Shown here: positions 1-11,140 of the stretch, one piece after another
Position numbering within the stretch: the first letter of the stretch is position 1
Layout: the number at the start of each line of letters is the position of its first letter
DNA from: Chinchilla lanigera
Lineage: Eukaryota > Chordata > Mammalia > Rodentia > Chinchillidae
Direction: 5' to 3'
DNA: 64,000 nt
Assembly (NCBI RefSeq): GCF_000276665.1
Contig: NW_004955470.1
Span: forward strand, 4,600,198-4,664,197
Position numbers and translations under genes: made by a program
The notes under the pieces: model-generated
Seen by the model: only the letters and a program-made list of their open reading frames with translations
What the model was told of the DNA's origin: nothing
Database searches by the model: none

Positions 1-179
1 TGGTAAGGGGTGGTAATGCCATCCAGGGGGTTGGGTGGGGAAGGAAGCTATAAGGGGGAAATTGGTAACTGACTGATGCTTAGGAGAGTAATGGGTGGCA
101 GACAGATGACAAGCAGGAAAAAGTAATGATATATATATAGCTACTGCTCACCCTGTACTTTGTATGTGTAGGGCTATAT

Positions 180-395
180 AACTATATTGCATGGATTATC
201 TCACTTTAATCCTCACAAACCCTTTGAGGCAGAGAGGGCTACTCTCCTAATTTTCCAGATGAGGAGTCTGAGGCTAATGGTGGTTACATAAGTTGCCCCC
301 AGGATGTAGAGAGAGCAAGTACCTATACAGCCCTGGCAGTCTGGTCCCAGAGCTTATGTTTGTAACCAGCGTGAAATACTACGCTGCTGACTATT
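180..395 (+). repeat. MIR SINE (ancient)
   Basis: The order of blocks is that of the MIR core: a stretch ending in TCTCACTTTAATCCTCACAA, then TTTTCCAGATGAGGAGTCTGAGG, then a decayed CAAGTTGCCC-like part and the GGCAGTCTGGTCCCAGAGC block. It is heavily diverged, as expected for a mammal-wide relic. Not coding. Confidence 0.85.
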
Positions 396-489
396 ATAAT
401 GACTCACCTTTGTGCTGCTAAAAATTGGCACCTGTCATCTTGGTCGTTGCTTGCCATCGGATGTTAGCTGTTGATGTAAGACACTGCTC

Positions 490-960
490 ATGCCATAAGT
501 TATGACGCTGCCAATCCTTGAGTTCATACTGTATGATGAGGATACTGAGATGAATCACACTGATCACTGCCCTCAGGGAGGTGACAGTCCCATAAGGAGG
601 TCACAAGGAGAGCCGTGTGAACATATCATCATGACACAGGATGGCAAACCATGACTCAGTGGGTGTTTCTGCATAGTGTAAGGAATCTCAGAAAAAGGTG
701 GCTGATTCTAGGAGAGGGAGTTTGGGGAAGGTTTTGGGAAGAAGAGAATAATTAAGATAGGTCTTGAGGGCTGAGTAGTTAATCAGATACATGTGATGAT
801 GTGAAGGGTTTCAAAGCCGAGGAGGCAGTACTCAAGAGTACAGGGTCAAGGGAGTATGTTTCAGGTCAAGGAATAAACACAGCTAGAAGGGATGGGAGCT
901 GTAAAGTCCATGCGTCATCCTCAAATATGTTCTGCAGGTCACTCATCCTGGGTAGGTCGG
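490..960 (-). repeat. L2 LINE fragment, antisense (probable)
   Basis: The + strand reads like reverse-complement L2 3' sequence: a CTGCCCTCAGGGAGGTGACAGTC block near 565, then a GGTCTTGAGGGCTGAGTAG-like block near 760. Divergence is high and the ends are uncertain. A 62-codon ORF at 801-989 lies at its edge and shows no recognisable domain. Confidence 0.5.
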
Positions 961-1690
961 GTTCTGTAGTCAAATGTTTGTGGATGTGATTGCCTCTATA
1001 ATCCCTGTTGGGGATTCATAGTGCATGTAAACATATTTAATGCTCTAAGAAGCAACCTCTATAAGCTTTTAAAGCAAGAGTTTTCCGTTATAACTGTCCG
1101 CAGAATGCTTTCCCCATAGGATTCTTTTCATTGTTTTTTGTTGTTTTTATTTCTCTGCTGAGATTCCCTCCCTGTTCACTCACTAGGGCTATATTTTGAT
1201 CTAACTCTTTGACCATAAGTACAGCAGCTGTTGCAAAGTTTATTTTGATAATTCAAGAATTGTCACAACTGCTCTCTAGGAAGCCATAAGAGGTGTTGCC
1301 CCATACATGGGCAGAAGTCCCTCATCAACAGATCCATCGGGCTCCTGCACATGGGTTTCTGGGGCTCTCTCTGTGTGGCTCCCTCCTCTGCTTTGTCCAT
1401 GGATCCAGCCTAGAAACAGTGCCTCCATATTTTTGTTTGGTTTTATAGTTGTTTTTGGAGGGAAGAGTTAGTGTGGTATCAATTACTCCACCGTGGTCGG
1501 AAATGGAAGTCCAACATAATTTTATTAAACAGCACGTGAAACCAACAACATATAAAAATACTTTGAGAAATACCAAGGTAAGTTGATGTTTAATTTTAGC
1601 CAAATTGGTAGCAAATGGCGACGATAGCCTGATTCTAGTTCCTCTAGCCCAGAGTCAGTGATGCTTTCCTTTCTCTCATCCCCCACATTC
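961..1690. other. Intergenic, nothing assigned
   Basis: AT-rich sequence with T-runs near 1130-1150. A 92-codon minus-strand ORF (1325-1603) has no recognisable domain, no matching splice signals and no visible codon bias. I see no repeat family I can name here. Confidence 0.5.
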
Positions 1691-1960
1691 AATTGTTGGA
1701 AAGACCTGCTGCTCTATCTTCAAAATGCACCCAGGATCTGACCACTTCTTACCATCTTGTCACACCACCAGGGCCCAAAGCACCATCTGCTCTCACCTGC
1801 ACTGTTGCCATTGTTTCCAAACTGATCTCTTAACTTCTTTATTGGCCTTTATAATCTATTTTTTATCTGGAAACCAAAGTGACCCTCTTAAAGTATAAGT
1901 CAGCTCATGTCATATTCCTGCCCAAACACCACTACTGACTTTTCCTCACCCTTTGAATAG
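1690..1960 (+). repeat. L2 LINE fragment
   Basis: Contains the L2 series 'agtgaccctcttaaagtataagtcagctcatgtca' in diverged form, followed by a C-rich CTGCCCAAACACC stretch. This is the segment that lies upstream of the L2 3' end. Its right end is cut by the mariner remnant. Confidence 0.55.
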
Positions 1961-2340
1961 AGCAAAAGACACATGATATTAATCCTCCTCAAAATACTTC
2001 CCCTCACTTCAAGCACACTTATCCCATCATTCTTTCCATTTTCTGAAGCAGTTCTGAAAGTCCTTTTTCTTGAGTGCTTCAGTTGCGCTGTCACGGCTAT
2101 CTTGATGCCCTGAATCAATTAAAAATGTTTACCTTTCGTGGTCATTTTGACTTTGGGAACAGCAATAAGTTGTATGATGCAAAATCTCGTGAATAAAGTT
2201 GATGAGGACACACCTTAGGACTTTTATGAGCCTGCCTTTCTGTTGGATAGCATTTGGCAGTAGAATTCACCATGTTTTTGATCATAGCTCATAAAGACAC
2301 AAAAGACCTCAAGAACTGCTTTAAAAGTGGTAAAAGAAAG
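1960..2340 (-). mobile_element. mariner-type transposase remnant, head-to-head
   Basis: On the minus strand, from about 2260 down to 1960, the sequence decodes (with frameshifts) to the C-terminal part of a Tc1/mariner-type transposase: a K-rich KMTTKGKHF-like block, an IQGIKIAVTAQL block and a final FQNCF/KW segment before an EG..FE-like end. At 2305-2336 the + strand carries a second copy of the AAGAACTGCTTTAAAAGTGG segment, so the two halves face away from each other. Only decayed coding sequence remains and I found no terminal inverted repeats. Family assignment rests on the conserved C-terminal pattern. Confidence 0.6.
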
Positions 2341-2429
2341 AAAGAAAGATAGATTATAAAAGGGCAACCCAAATTGCAAATACATTGGGGAAAATCTGAA
2401 TATTTTATTGACTCTCAAGAGCAAAGACC

Positions 2430-3270
2430 ATCATTGCAAAAGCAATTATAGGTTGCTTTCTCTAATAGAGGAGAAATCATCTTATTTATCTTTATCTAGA
2501 TTGAGTTTCCTAGGCTCAGTCATCTCTCAAAGGTCAATTTCAATAAAACTCCAAACAAAAGACTATATAAAAGTAAGATCAGAAAATGCAGCATTCTGAG
2601 GCAGTGCTATTATAGAGTTTGTATCTTCCAGAAAAAGCTATTTTGACCTCTTATTTTCTACAGATACAATAGCATTCAGAACTGAAAATTGCCTCCTTTT
2701 CATGAAAGTTTGTGGTACTGCAGCTTGGTCTGGAGTATGGAAATTGTTCGTGGAGAGGAATACCTTTTGTGTTCACATAAATGACCTCAATACTATAGAC
2801 CTTTACAGGAAGAGGTTGCTTGATGACCAGAGATAACTCTATTCCTCTAGGTTCCAGAGCTCTTGTAAAACCAAAGGATACCCTTTGAAGCAAGCATGGG
2901 GCCAACGAAGCACATAGATTTACCTTCTATGACGTGACCCTCACCACTACCTTCCATGGCAGTTCTGTTTGCTCACCAGTCCAGGAGGACACACTGTAGC
3001 CAGGGGGACATATTATTATTCCAAGCCACTGTAAATAGCATCTTGAGGAGTATTGGTTACAATTCTCACAACTGCCAAGATCAAGATAGGCTCCCAGGCA
3101 CTCCTGTGTCTTGATATATGAGAACAAAAGATGAAATTCCAAAATAAGGTTGTAAAAAATTGTGATATGTTTTAAATGCTTCTATTGAACACATTCATAT
3201 TTTTGAAATAAGGAAATACAATATGGTATCTCTGTGACAGTACAGAGACTCTCATTTGGAAATAATATTA
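2430..3270. other. Intergenic; weak minus-strand ORF pair
   Basis: No repeat recognised. Two minus-strand ORFs lie in tandem (2927-3142, 71 aa; 2651-2905, 84 aa). The first has a cysteine pattern loosely like an EGF module ending in CPPGY, and splice-like AG/GT signals can be found around it, but the implied 127-bp exon is not a multiple of three. No gene call is made. Confidence 0.3.
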
Positions 3271-3278
3271 AAGGCCTA

Positions 3279-3400
3279 GGGCCACGTGTGGTGGCATATT
3301 CCTGTAATCCCAACACTCAGAAGACTGAAGCAGGATTGTGAGTTCAAGACCAGTCTGGGATACATACCACAGCATTATCTCAAAAGAAAATAAAACAAAA
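3279..3400 (+). repeat. B1 SINE
   Basis: Shows the 7SL-derived order: GTGGTGGCATATTCCTGTAATCCCA, AGACTGAAGCAGGATTGTGAGTTCA, AGACCAGTCTGGGATACAT, then an A-rich tail with AAAATAAAACAAAA. It is moderately diverged. Confidence 0.9.
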
Positions 3401-3900
3401 ATCTGAACTTGGGTTCCTTCAGGAACATGGTCCTCCCTGTGATAAATTCTGTCTACTCCCTGGATGTTGCCAAGGTCTTTTGCTGGTCAGCCCATGGACC
3501 AATGATTCTGAGCTTTACAAGTGAAGTCTCTTTGACCCTCACTTACCTCATAGATGCTTAGTACATAACTAAATGCCTCAGTGTAATAAGAGTTACCTGG
3601 TTGGGCAAGAAAAATGAATCGTTTGATACAATGAGCCGGCCAGTCCCCAGAAAATGACTAAAATGTTCCAACCAGTGTATTTAAAAATCTGTTCTTAAAA
3701 TCTCATTACCTGCCATATACTACAAAAATGGACAAAAGATTAAAAGCAGGACTCACAAAAATGACATTTCAAAGGATTTATAAGTTAAACCTCAGCTAGA
3801 ACATAGCAGTGTACATGCAGAGGCTTGTGGAAAAGGTTAAGGCTTGGAGTTAGAAAGCAGTTAGAGTGGAGGAATCAGGCAGTGCAGCAGTGGGTGAGGA
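3400..3900. other. Intergenic, nothing assigned
   Basis: Mixed-composition sequence between a B1 and the L2 target of a young L1. No ORF, repeat or motif supports a call. Confidence 0.5.
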
Positions 3901-3904
3901 GAGT

Positions 3905-4490
3905 ACTTACTCAGTCGATCCATCCATCCAACGAAAGTTTATTTCTTCTGTCCAACCATTCCTCCACTCACCCATCCAACTTGATATTTATTTATTTTTA
4001 TAATTTTAATTTTAATTAGTGCACATTTGCAGGACATCATGATTCAATTCATCATGGGAACTTGGTACATGTATATAACACATCTTAATTCTTTTTTCAT
4101 CCTCTTCACCCTTCCTTCCGTGACTTAATCCCCTTCCTTTTTGCAAAAGATCTACCTCTCTGTTTCCTGTAATCTGTCTTTTATCTTGCCCTTTAATTTA
4201 TTTATATTGTGGGTTTCCCATATAAGAGAAACTATGCTATCTTTAAGCATGACTTCATTGAATATTATGGTGTCAAATTGTACCCATTTTCCTACAAAAG
4301 ACTCAAATTTACAGCCTGATATTTATAGAATGCCTTCCCCATGCCAGGCACTGTCTCAGGTGTCATGGGTACAGAGAAGAATGGGACAGAAGCTCAAGGA
4401 ATTTATTCTTCTTGGTGTGAAAATAAAACCTACAACAGCAGCCCAGGTTGTGAGAGACCCACAGACGTGAGCAGATCTGTCTGGTGCACA
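3905..4490 (-). repeat. L2 LINE 3' end, antisense, split by an L1
   Basis: The left part carries CCATCCATCCAAC-type sequence and the right part resumes with TGATATTTATAGAATGCC and CCATGCCAGGCACTGTCTCAGG, the reverse complement of the L2 3' terminus. The L1 at 3992-4316 is inserted between them. The 109-codon ORF at 4141-4470 spans both repeats and is not a gene. Confidence 0.7.
3992..4316 (-). mobile_element. L1 LINE, 5'-truncated, antisense, with TSD
   Basis: Begins with the lineage L1 3' end in reverse (AATTAGTGCACATTTGCAGGACAT), then a pyrimidine-rich 3'-UTR stretch and the end of ORF2 in reverse (TACCCATTTTCCTACAAAAG). It is flanked by the 10-bp duplication TGATATTTAT at 3982-3991 and 4317-4326, which shows insertion by target-primed reverse transcription. 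Confidence 0.85.
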
Positions 4491-4499
4491 CGAGACTGG

Positions 4500-5100
4500 T
4501 TTCTAAATTAGTCTGGGGAGATGAACAAGACCCATGACCCAACTTCTAGCTTTCCTTCCCTTTGTCTTTGTAGAAGAATATCTTGAAGTTATAAGTACTA
4601 GAATATTGGTAAGAAGAAACTGAAGGCGAGATGCGAGAGGAAATCTGAAAGGAAGCCCATCTGTATTTACTCTAAATGAATTTAGATTTCTTTCAGTGTT
4701 TTATGAGGTCTCAAGGGAAAGTGATTATGTTCTGTATATGCCTAAGGGGCAAATCTAGGGCCAATAGGAAAAAATAATAGAGCCATACTAGCTTAGTGTA
4801 TGAATGGGCATTTAAGTAAACATGCCTTTATATTATAAAAGTTACCTTCTTTACTCTGTGAAACAACTGGGCCGCGCAATAAAGGTAAAAACATGAAAGT
4901 AATTAAAAGTTTCCCCCATCTAACAACCCAGTCATAAACACCATCAACAGTGTGGTATATCTCTACTCAGTTCTGAAATACATTATATGGTGAAGATTGT
5001 GTAATACACATAAGTGCACACTTTCTATTATGCTTTCTATTATGCATTTCCCACATCATCATAAATCTTACAAAACATAATTTTAGAGTTCTTGGTTCTA
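4500..5100. other. Intergenic; weak ancient repeat at 4860-5080
   Basis: The part 4860-5080 resembles old LINE sequence (phrases such as CAACCCAGTCATAAACACCATCAAC), but too loosely to assign. The rest is unassigned. Confidence 0.35.
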
Positions 5101-7120
5101 GCCAAGATGGAGCTTCATTCCACCCAGGTCTTCCCTTTTACAACCGAAAAACTGGGCGTTAGACAATAAGCAAACAGTAAGATTCTGAAGTGTGGGAAGA
5201 GGAAGACAGGGTGATTGAGGACTTGGACACATGAGGAAGAGCATGCTGATGAGTCCCCAGGGTTTCCCTTTTGCCTCCCATCTATCTGAAATGCAGTGCT
5301 AATAAAGCCTAAGACCTTGCACCACCAAAAAGCGCTGTAAAGAGAAAGCAAAGGCTTCCAGAAAAGCCTGTCACCTTTGAACAAAGCACCAGGAAAAGAG
5401 AGACATAAAGCAATACAATATCCACCCTATTGCAGCAAAACACCAGTGAAAAAACATCCCCACCTAAAGTCCTCATCAGGCCCCACAGGAAGCTAATCTT
5501 TTATCACTTGCAAGATCCAAGAAGGGAGGAATGGAGCTCTAATTTGCCCACCCAGTGGTGTTGGCAGGGCTAAACGGGAACTAATGTTCCATCTGCTACT
5601 CTCAGAAGCAGGCATTAGTCCAGTTTTCCTGCTTTGGTAGTATCTGAGGGGCCCAGTGATTCACTGAGCACCCACCCCACCCCTGCCACCAAGGAAACTG
5701 AATGAGACAGTCTGTAGCAGGGCTGCTCAGCCATCCACGTGCCCTTGAGCTTCCATCAACTGGGCCTGGCAGGGAGCACATTTGGAGACAAGAGGCAGTA
5801 TGAATTAAAGCTAGGAGTATTGCTGGACTTCTACCCCACTCACAGGCAGTGAGCCACTGCTTAACTTTTGTTAGGATGTTGTCTCCAGGTTCTGTGAAGT
5901 AATTGAATACCCACCTACACTTAGCCTACAATGCTGCATCTAAAATGAATGAATGAATATCTGAAAAAAGTAGGATTCAGAGTCTTAAAACATAATACAG
6001 AACATATCCAGGATACACCTGAAAAACATACCCACAATCAAGAAAATCACAATTGGAACCAAAGAAATAATCAACAGATGTCAGTACTGAGATGACTCAG
6101 ATGTTGAAATTAACTGACAAGGACTCTAAAGTGCTCACCATCAAAATGTGTCAACAAGCAATTACAGACACTTTGAAACACGTGAAAAATCTGATCATCT
6201 CAGAAAAGCAGATAATGAAAAGAGAGCCAAAGGAAAATTAAATTACTGAATGGAAAGTACAATAAGCAAAAAAAAAAAAAATCATCAAATGGACATCAAG
6301 AAAACATGGCAGAGGAATGAACAGTAAGATTGAATATGCAGCGATAGGAATTACCCGATCTGACTACACAGAGACAATACACTGAAAAGAAAAAGAACAG
6401 ACACTCCAGAAACTATGATGAAAAGAATCTCACTGGAATTACTGGAATTCTAGAGGAAGAGGAGAGGAGGAGGAGAACGAAAATGAAAATGGAAACATAC
6501 TGGAAGAAATTATGCCAGAATATTCAATGGAACAACCATTGGTGAATTCCTATCACCTTGTCTAGTGAAACTGTATCGTCTCTAAGGTTTTTTTTAATAA
6601 TTATTTTTTATTCTCTTTAATAGTTTGAATAATCTTCCTTTCTTACATCTGGTAATCTGAGCAATTTAGTTGATGATAACAATATGTAATATAACAACCA
6701 CTGTTAATTCTTATCATTTTGTTTTGAAACCCTGTATCACTTTTAATGTTCTTGCTTTGTTTTGTTTGTGTCTGTGATGTTGGTATTTTGCTGTTGTTCT
6801 TTTTTTACTACTCTCTTTAAAATAAAAAATAAAAAATAATGACAGAAATTTTCCTAATTTTGACAAAAAAGAAAAATAATAATCCAAGAAACTTAGAGAA
6901 TTCCAAACAGGATAAATCCAAAAAAATTCATGTCAATACATATCATAGTTAAATTTCTGAAAATTAAAGAGGAATAAAAAATCTGAAAACGTCGAGAAAG
7001 AAATGACACTTGTACTTCTATGAAGTAAACAATTTAAATAACAGCAATTTTTTCATGGAGAACGAAGTCTAAAGTGGAGCAATATGAGGTGAGATCAGAT
7101 ATAATGTGTGCTTAAATAAA
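5100..7120 (+). mobile_element. Old L1M element: 5' region and ORF1-like part
   Basis: Starts near a CCAAGATGGAG block typical of L1M 5' ends and runs through a 5'-UTR-like GC-richer part. From about 5950 it becomes A-rich, with phrases such as GACTCTAAAGTGCTCACC and GAACAGTAAGATTGAATATGC that resemble L1M/HAL1 ORF1 sequence. No reading frame is intact. An A-run sits at 6270 and a T-rich interruption at about 6585-6840. Confidence 0.55.
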
Positions 7121-7124
7121 AAAA

Positions 7125-7600
7125 TTTTTTGCAGTAGAAGGCACATTGCCATGATTCCCCTCAAAACATTCCTCCTCACTCCAGACACATTTATTCCATT
7201 GTTCTTGCTTCTTTGCCAAGCAGTCATCCTTCGTGAGTATCTTCATGAGGGGAAATAAAAAAAAAAATGTGATGAATGCTGCTATCAGAGCTATCCAACA
7301 GAAAGGCAGGTTTGTGAAACATTACAGTATCTCCTCACTTACCTTATTCACCAGATCTGATAGCATGTAATTTCTGGCTTTTACCCAAAGTGAGAGATGA
7401 AGGTGAGGGGAAAAGGTTTGAATTGACTCCAGACATCGAGGCAAACACTACAGTGCAACTAGACATTTATGAAAGAGGACTTCCAGAGCTGCTTCAAAAA
7501 GTGGCAGAAACAATGGGATGAGTATATTTTAAGCAAGAGGGAACATGTTGAAGGAGATCAATGGCAATGTTTCTTTTACTTTACTAAATTTTTTAGAAAT
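7125..7600 (+). mobile_element. mariner-type transposase remnant, head-to-head
   Basis: From about 7285 the + strand reads through a YSPDL-like C-terminal transposase segment (ACCTTATTCACCAGATCTGA, then a KVRDEGEGKRF-like stretch, then GLPELLQKVAET in place of the usual FQ.CFQKW). At 7130-7250 the minus strand encodes another C-terminal end (TKDDC...WNKCVWSEEECFEGN-like). The halves therefore face outward from about 7260, as in the copy at 1.96-2.34 kb. No intact frame and no terminal repeats seen. Confidence 0.6.
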
Positions 7601-8070
7601 TTAAACATTACAGTTCTCAATCATACCTTGTATTTTTAAGTGCTGAAAAAAAGACTCTCAACCATGAATTCTACACATGAGAAAATTATTCTTCAAGAGT
7701 AAAGGGGTAATAAATGTATTTTTGAGCAAAGAAAAACTAAGTTGTAGATATGGCCTTAAAGGAAGGCTGAAGAATATTTTCAAGGAGAAGATAATGGAAG
7801 AAAGCTTAGAACTACAGAAAGGAAAGAATGAAGTGGATTTAAAACCTTCCCAAAATGTGACAAGGTAAATATAATTGGCCCTCACTTCTCATGGGGTTTG
7901 TTAAATCATATTTTATCATTGGATCAAAAATCATAACATTATTTGCTGTGGCACTTAATGTATGTATAGTAAACACACAAAAATATTTTTTAAATTAATA
8001 GGTAGAAGTGAGGTCTATATACCTTATTTAACATGGCAATACAGTAACAGTAGATTTCAGTGTTATCTAA
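7600..8070. other. AT-rich spacer, nothing assigned
   Basis: A-rich sequence between the mariner remnant and a TG repeat. Short ORFs on both strands (7658-7885 and 7677-7868) simply overlap each other and have no features of genes. Confidence 0.4.
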
Positions 8071-8106
8071 TATGTGTGTGTGTGTGTGTGTGTATGTGTG
8101 TGTGTA
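8071..8106. repeat. (TG)n microsatellite
   Basis: TG dinucleotide tract with one TATG interruption, followed directly by L1 sequence. Confidence 0.95.
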
Positions 8107-8720
8107 GATGAATATTACAGATGGATCCAAAAGTACTGGAGAATTCAATATCTCATTCTTAGCAACTGATAGAACTACCTGACTGAAAATCATCAAAGAT
8201 ATAGAATATCTGAACAGCACCATCGTCCAGCAAAATCTAATTGACATTTAACAAACACTTTACCCAACTACAGCAAGATACATATTCTTTTTAAATGCCC
8301 ACAAAGCATTCACCAAGATAGACCATGTATATCTTGGGACACATGACTAGCATGGACAAGGCTTCTGGGTTCAATATTTTTGCCAGTATCACAAAAACAA
8401 AACAAAACTCACAGGCTGCAACCTATTTCAAACTGTAAAACATTTAAGAGACTTGAAATCATACACAGTAAGCTCCTGGAAGATAATGGAATCAAGATAG
8501 GAATCAATAATAGAAAGTCAACAGGAAAACTCTAAACACTTGGCCGTCAAACAACAGAATTCTAAATTATCTATGGGTTAAAGAGGAAGTCTCAAAGGAA
8601 AAAAATGTATAACTGAATGAAAATACATTACAGCATATCAATTTCTTTGGAATTCATCTAAAGCAATGTCACTAAAAAAAGTAATAATAGGACTAGAAAT
8701 CAATGAAGTTAAGTAATGGC
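8107..8720 (+). mobile_element. Old L1 ORF2 fragment (endonuclease to linker region)
   Basis: Has the L1 ORF2 series in order: ATGGATCCAAAAGTACTGGAG, the ACAGCACCATCGTCCAGCA-like block, a GCCCACAAAGCATTCACCAAGATAGACCATGT-like block, and the ACTAAATTATCTATGGGTTAAAGAGGAAGTCTCAAAGG-like stretch. Stops and indels are frequent. It is part of the + strand L1M complex. Confidence 0.7.
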
Positions 8721-9205
8721 AGTGAAAAATGGCAGAGTAGGGATCTGCAAAAGTCCCTACTTGGAGTTTAAAAGCAATGAGAAAGTAGCAAACTTCAGAA
8801 TCAACATTTGTGAGAACTCTGGAAATTAACCAAAAGCTTCCAGCAACACAGGATTATTTTTTCAAAAGTAAAACGAAACAAAAGAAGCAAGCAAACAAAC
8901 CTCACAGCAAAAAAGGCTTAATCTGACTAAGAACAGAAATGTTTTGGTATTTTAGCTTGCCATATTTCCATCTCCCCGACCCAGGTTGTATAGTAGCTTT
9001 GAAAACCAGCTGCCCATTATCAAGGGGAAAACCAATAGCCTGGCAGCCACTGCAGGGTTCACTGGAGGGAAGGAGGATTGGAAGGTTGGAGCTCCTTCCA
9101 ACCTCATTCCCAGAGAATTGTCATTATATGACCTGTGTGGTAGTTTCCTGCAAGGGTGTTTTTATGTGGCCTGACTTGACTTGGAGCTATGGATTCAAGT
9201 TTATT
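8721..9205 (+). mobile_element. Probable L1M 5' region fragment
   Basis: An AAAATGGCAGAGTAGGGA block at 8727 resembles the start of an L1M 5' UTR, and the following GC-richer sequence to 9200 fits such a 5' region. This suggests a second L1 inserted into or next to the first. The overlapping ORFs at 8939-9220 and 8986-9174 have no domains. Confidence 0.4.
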
Positions 9206-9275
9206 TGTTTTCAGTGCTGAGGACTGAACCCAGGGATTTACATACAATAGGCATGTGTTCTACCACTAAGAGGGA
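9206..9275 (-). repeat. ID SINE, antisense
   Basis: Reverse of an ID body: AGTGCTGAGGACTGAACCCAGGGATTTA followed by a decayed A-box region ending in TTCTACCACTAAG. The 5' part merges into the GA-rich microsatellite. Confidence 0.75.
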
Positions 9276-9455
9276 GAGAGAGAGTCAGACAGACAGACAG
9301 ACACAGATAGACAGAGAGACAGACAGAAAAAGACAGAGAGAGAGAGAGACAGAGAGAGACAAAGAAACAGAGACAGACAGAGGGAGACAAAGAAACAGAG
9401 ACAGAGAGATAGAGACAGAGAGACAGGCAGAGACAGACAGAGACAGAGAGAAAAT
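9268..9455. repeat. Compound GA/CAGA microsatellite
   Basis: Nearly pure purine tract of AGAG and AGACAGACAG units, about 190 bp. The ORFs on either strand (9181-9492 and 9238-9489) are low-complexity translations (RERETERD / LSVSVCL) and are not genes. Confidence 0.95.
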
Positions 9456-9584
9456 ACTTCTCAAATCTCTTTTGAAGCCATGTCCCCAATGACCAGAAGA
9501 CCTCCTAAAAGGCTTTGCCTTTTAAGGTTTTTGCTATTTCAATAGCACCACAGGCTGGTGACCAGGCCTTTAACACATGGGCCT

Positions 9585-9975
9585 GGGAGAAGATATTCCA
9601 GAACCAAGCTACAGCAAAATACAATGGGATATTACCCAGCTATAAAAAGAAATGAAGCATTGATTTGTAAATCAATGAGACATTGATTCATACTATTGGA
9701 TTATGCCACCATGATGAAAATAGCATACCGGATGAAATAAACCCCACACATTATGTAATTCCATTTACACAAAATGTCCAGAATAAAATCCATAGAGACA
9801 AAAGGGCTGGGAGAGGGATTGGTATAGAATAATTGCTAATGTATAGGGGGTTTCTCTTAGAGGTGATAAAAATGCTCATGAATTAGGTAGTGGTGATATG
9901 TGCTCACTTTGTGAATGTTCTAAAAACAAAGGTGATTTTATGATATGTGAATTATATCTCAATAACAAAAAAGAA
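9585..9975 (+). mobile_element. L1M 3' end (end of ORF2 plus 3' UTR)
   Basis: Clear L1MB/MC-type 3' end: ATTACCCAGCTATAAAAAGAAATGAAGCA, then ATTCCATTTACACAAAATGTCCAGAATA, then AGTGGTGATATGTGCTCACTTTGTGAATGTTCTAAAAACA and a TGTGAATTATATCTCAATAA end. This is the best preserved old L1 3' end in the window. Confidence 0.9.
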
Positions 9976-9984
9976 ATTCATGAA

Positions 9985-11140
9985 AACAAAAACAAAATCA
10001 GTGAAATAATAAGCTAATTACCTAAAAGTCAATGAAATTGATAATCTTCTATCAATAAAATTAACAAAGGTAAAAGGAACACACAAATTTTGATTATCAG
10101 AAATGTCACAGGGAATTTCACTTTGTATTCTAAAGTTAGTAAAAGGATAGTAAGGGAATATTACAAAAGCATAATGTTTATAAATTCAATAATATGGAAA
10201 GAATGGGCAATTTCCTTGAACAGAATGAACTTCCAAAACTTATTTGAGATGTAATAGAAAATCTACACCATCCTGTGATTATTAAAAAAAACTAAATTCA
10301 GATTTTAAAATGCTTTCCAAATAATCTCTAGGGGCAGGTGGTTTCACTGGAGAATTCTAGCAAACATTTGAAGAAGAATGAGCATCAATTTCATACAATA
10401 TTTGTCTGAAAATAAAAGAGAACAGAACATTCTCAAATTATTTTATACATTGAGTTTTACGGTAATATCAAAACCAGACAGAAAATATACATATACAGAT
10501 GTATGAGAAAGCTACAGCCAATAACTCTAAAAAACTTAGGAAAATCAGCTAGTACAGTGGCACATGCCTGTAATCCTAGCACTTGGGAGGCTAAAACAGG
10601 AGGATGGCTGTGAGTTTGAGGCCAGCCTGGGCTACAGAGTGAGACTCTGTCCCTAAAAGAATAAAAATGAAAAAAAGAACTTAGAAAAATATCTTCAGCA
10701 AATATCAGCCATTCACACCCAGCAGTAACTAAAAGCAATTGCACAATATGACCAATGGGTATTTATTCCAGATGTGCAAATCTCATTCAGATTGCAAAAG
10801 TCAATAAATGAAATTGACCATATAACAGGCTCAAGTGAAGGAATTGTAGGAGCATATCAACTGAAGGAGAAAAAGCACTTAACAAAATCCAGTATCCCTT
10901 TTTGCTAAAAACTTTGCAAGCTAGGAAAAAGTGGGAAATTCCTAAACTGGTGGAGAGACATGCAACAAGCCTACCACTTACGTAAGTACTTAATGAGGAA
11001 AGTCTGAATAGTCTGTATAAAGAACTCTCAAAGCTCGCCAGTAAAAACAATGCAATTTAGAAAATAGACAAGAGACATGAGTAGACATTTTTCTAAAAAT
11101 GACAAGCCGATGTCAGCTATGAAAGATGAAGACCATGTGA
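9985..11140 (+). mobile_element. Old L1 ORF2 fragment (reverse transcriptase region), split by B1
   Basis: Before the B1 it has the GGTTTCACTGGAGAATTCTAGCAAACATTTGAAGAAGAA block. After it come ACCAATGGGTATTTATTCCAG and GAAAAAGCACTTAACAAAATCCAGTATCC, the diverged RT core of L1 ORF2. Multiple stops. The B1 at 10552-10678 interrupts it. Confidence 0.8.
10552..10678 (+). repeat. B1 SINE with TSD
   Basis: Full B1 order: GTGGCACATGCCTGTAATCCTAGCACTTGGGAGGCT, then GTGAGTTTGAGGCCAGCCTGGGCTACAGAGTGAGACTCTGTC and an A-rich tail. Similar flanks AACTTAGGAAAAT (before) and AACTTAGAAAAAT (after) look like a target-site duplication in the host L1. The antisense ORF at 10457-10744 is its shadow. Confidence 0.9.

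Noticed and set aside
9181..9492. 93-103 codon ORFs over the GA-rich tract on both strands
   Set aside because: Low-complexity translation of a microsatellite plus ID; no real coding signature.
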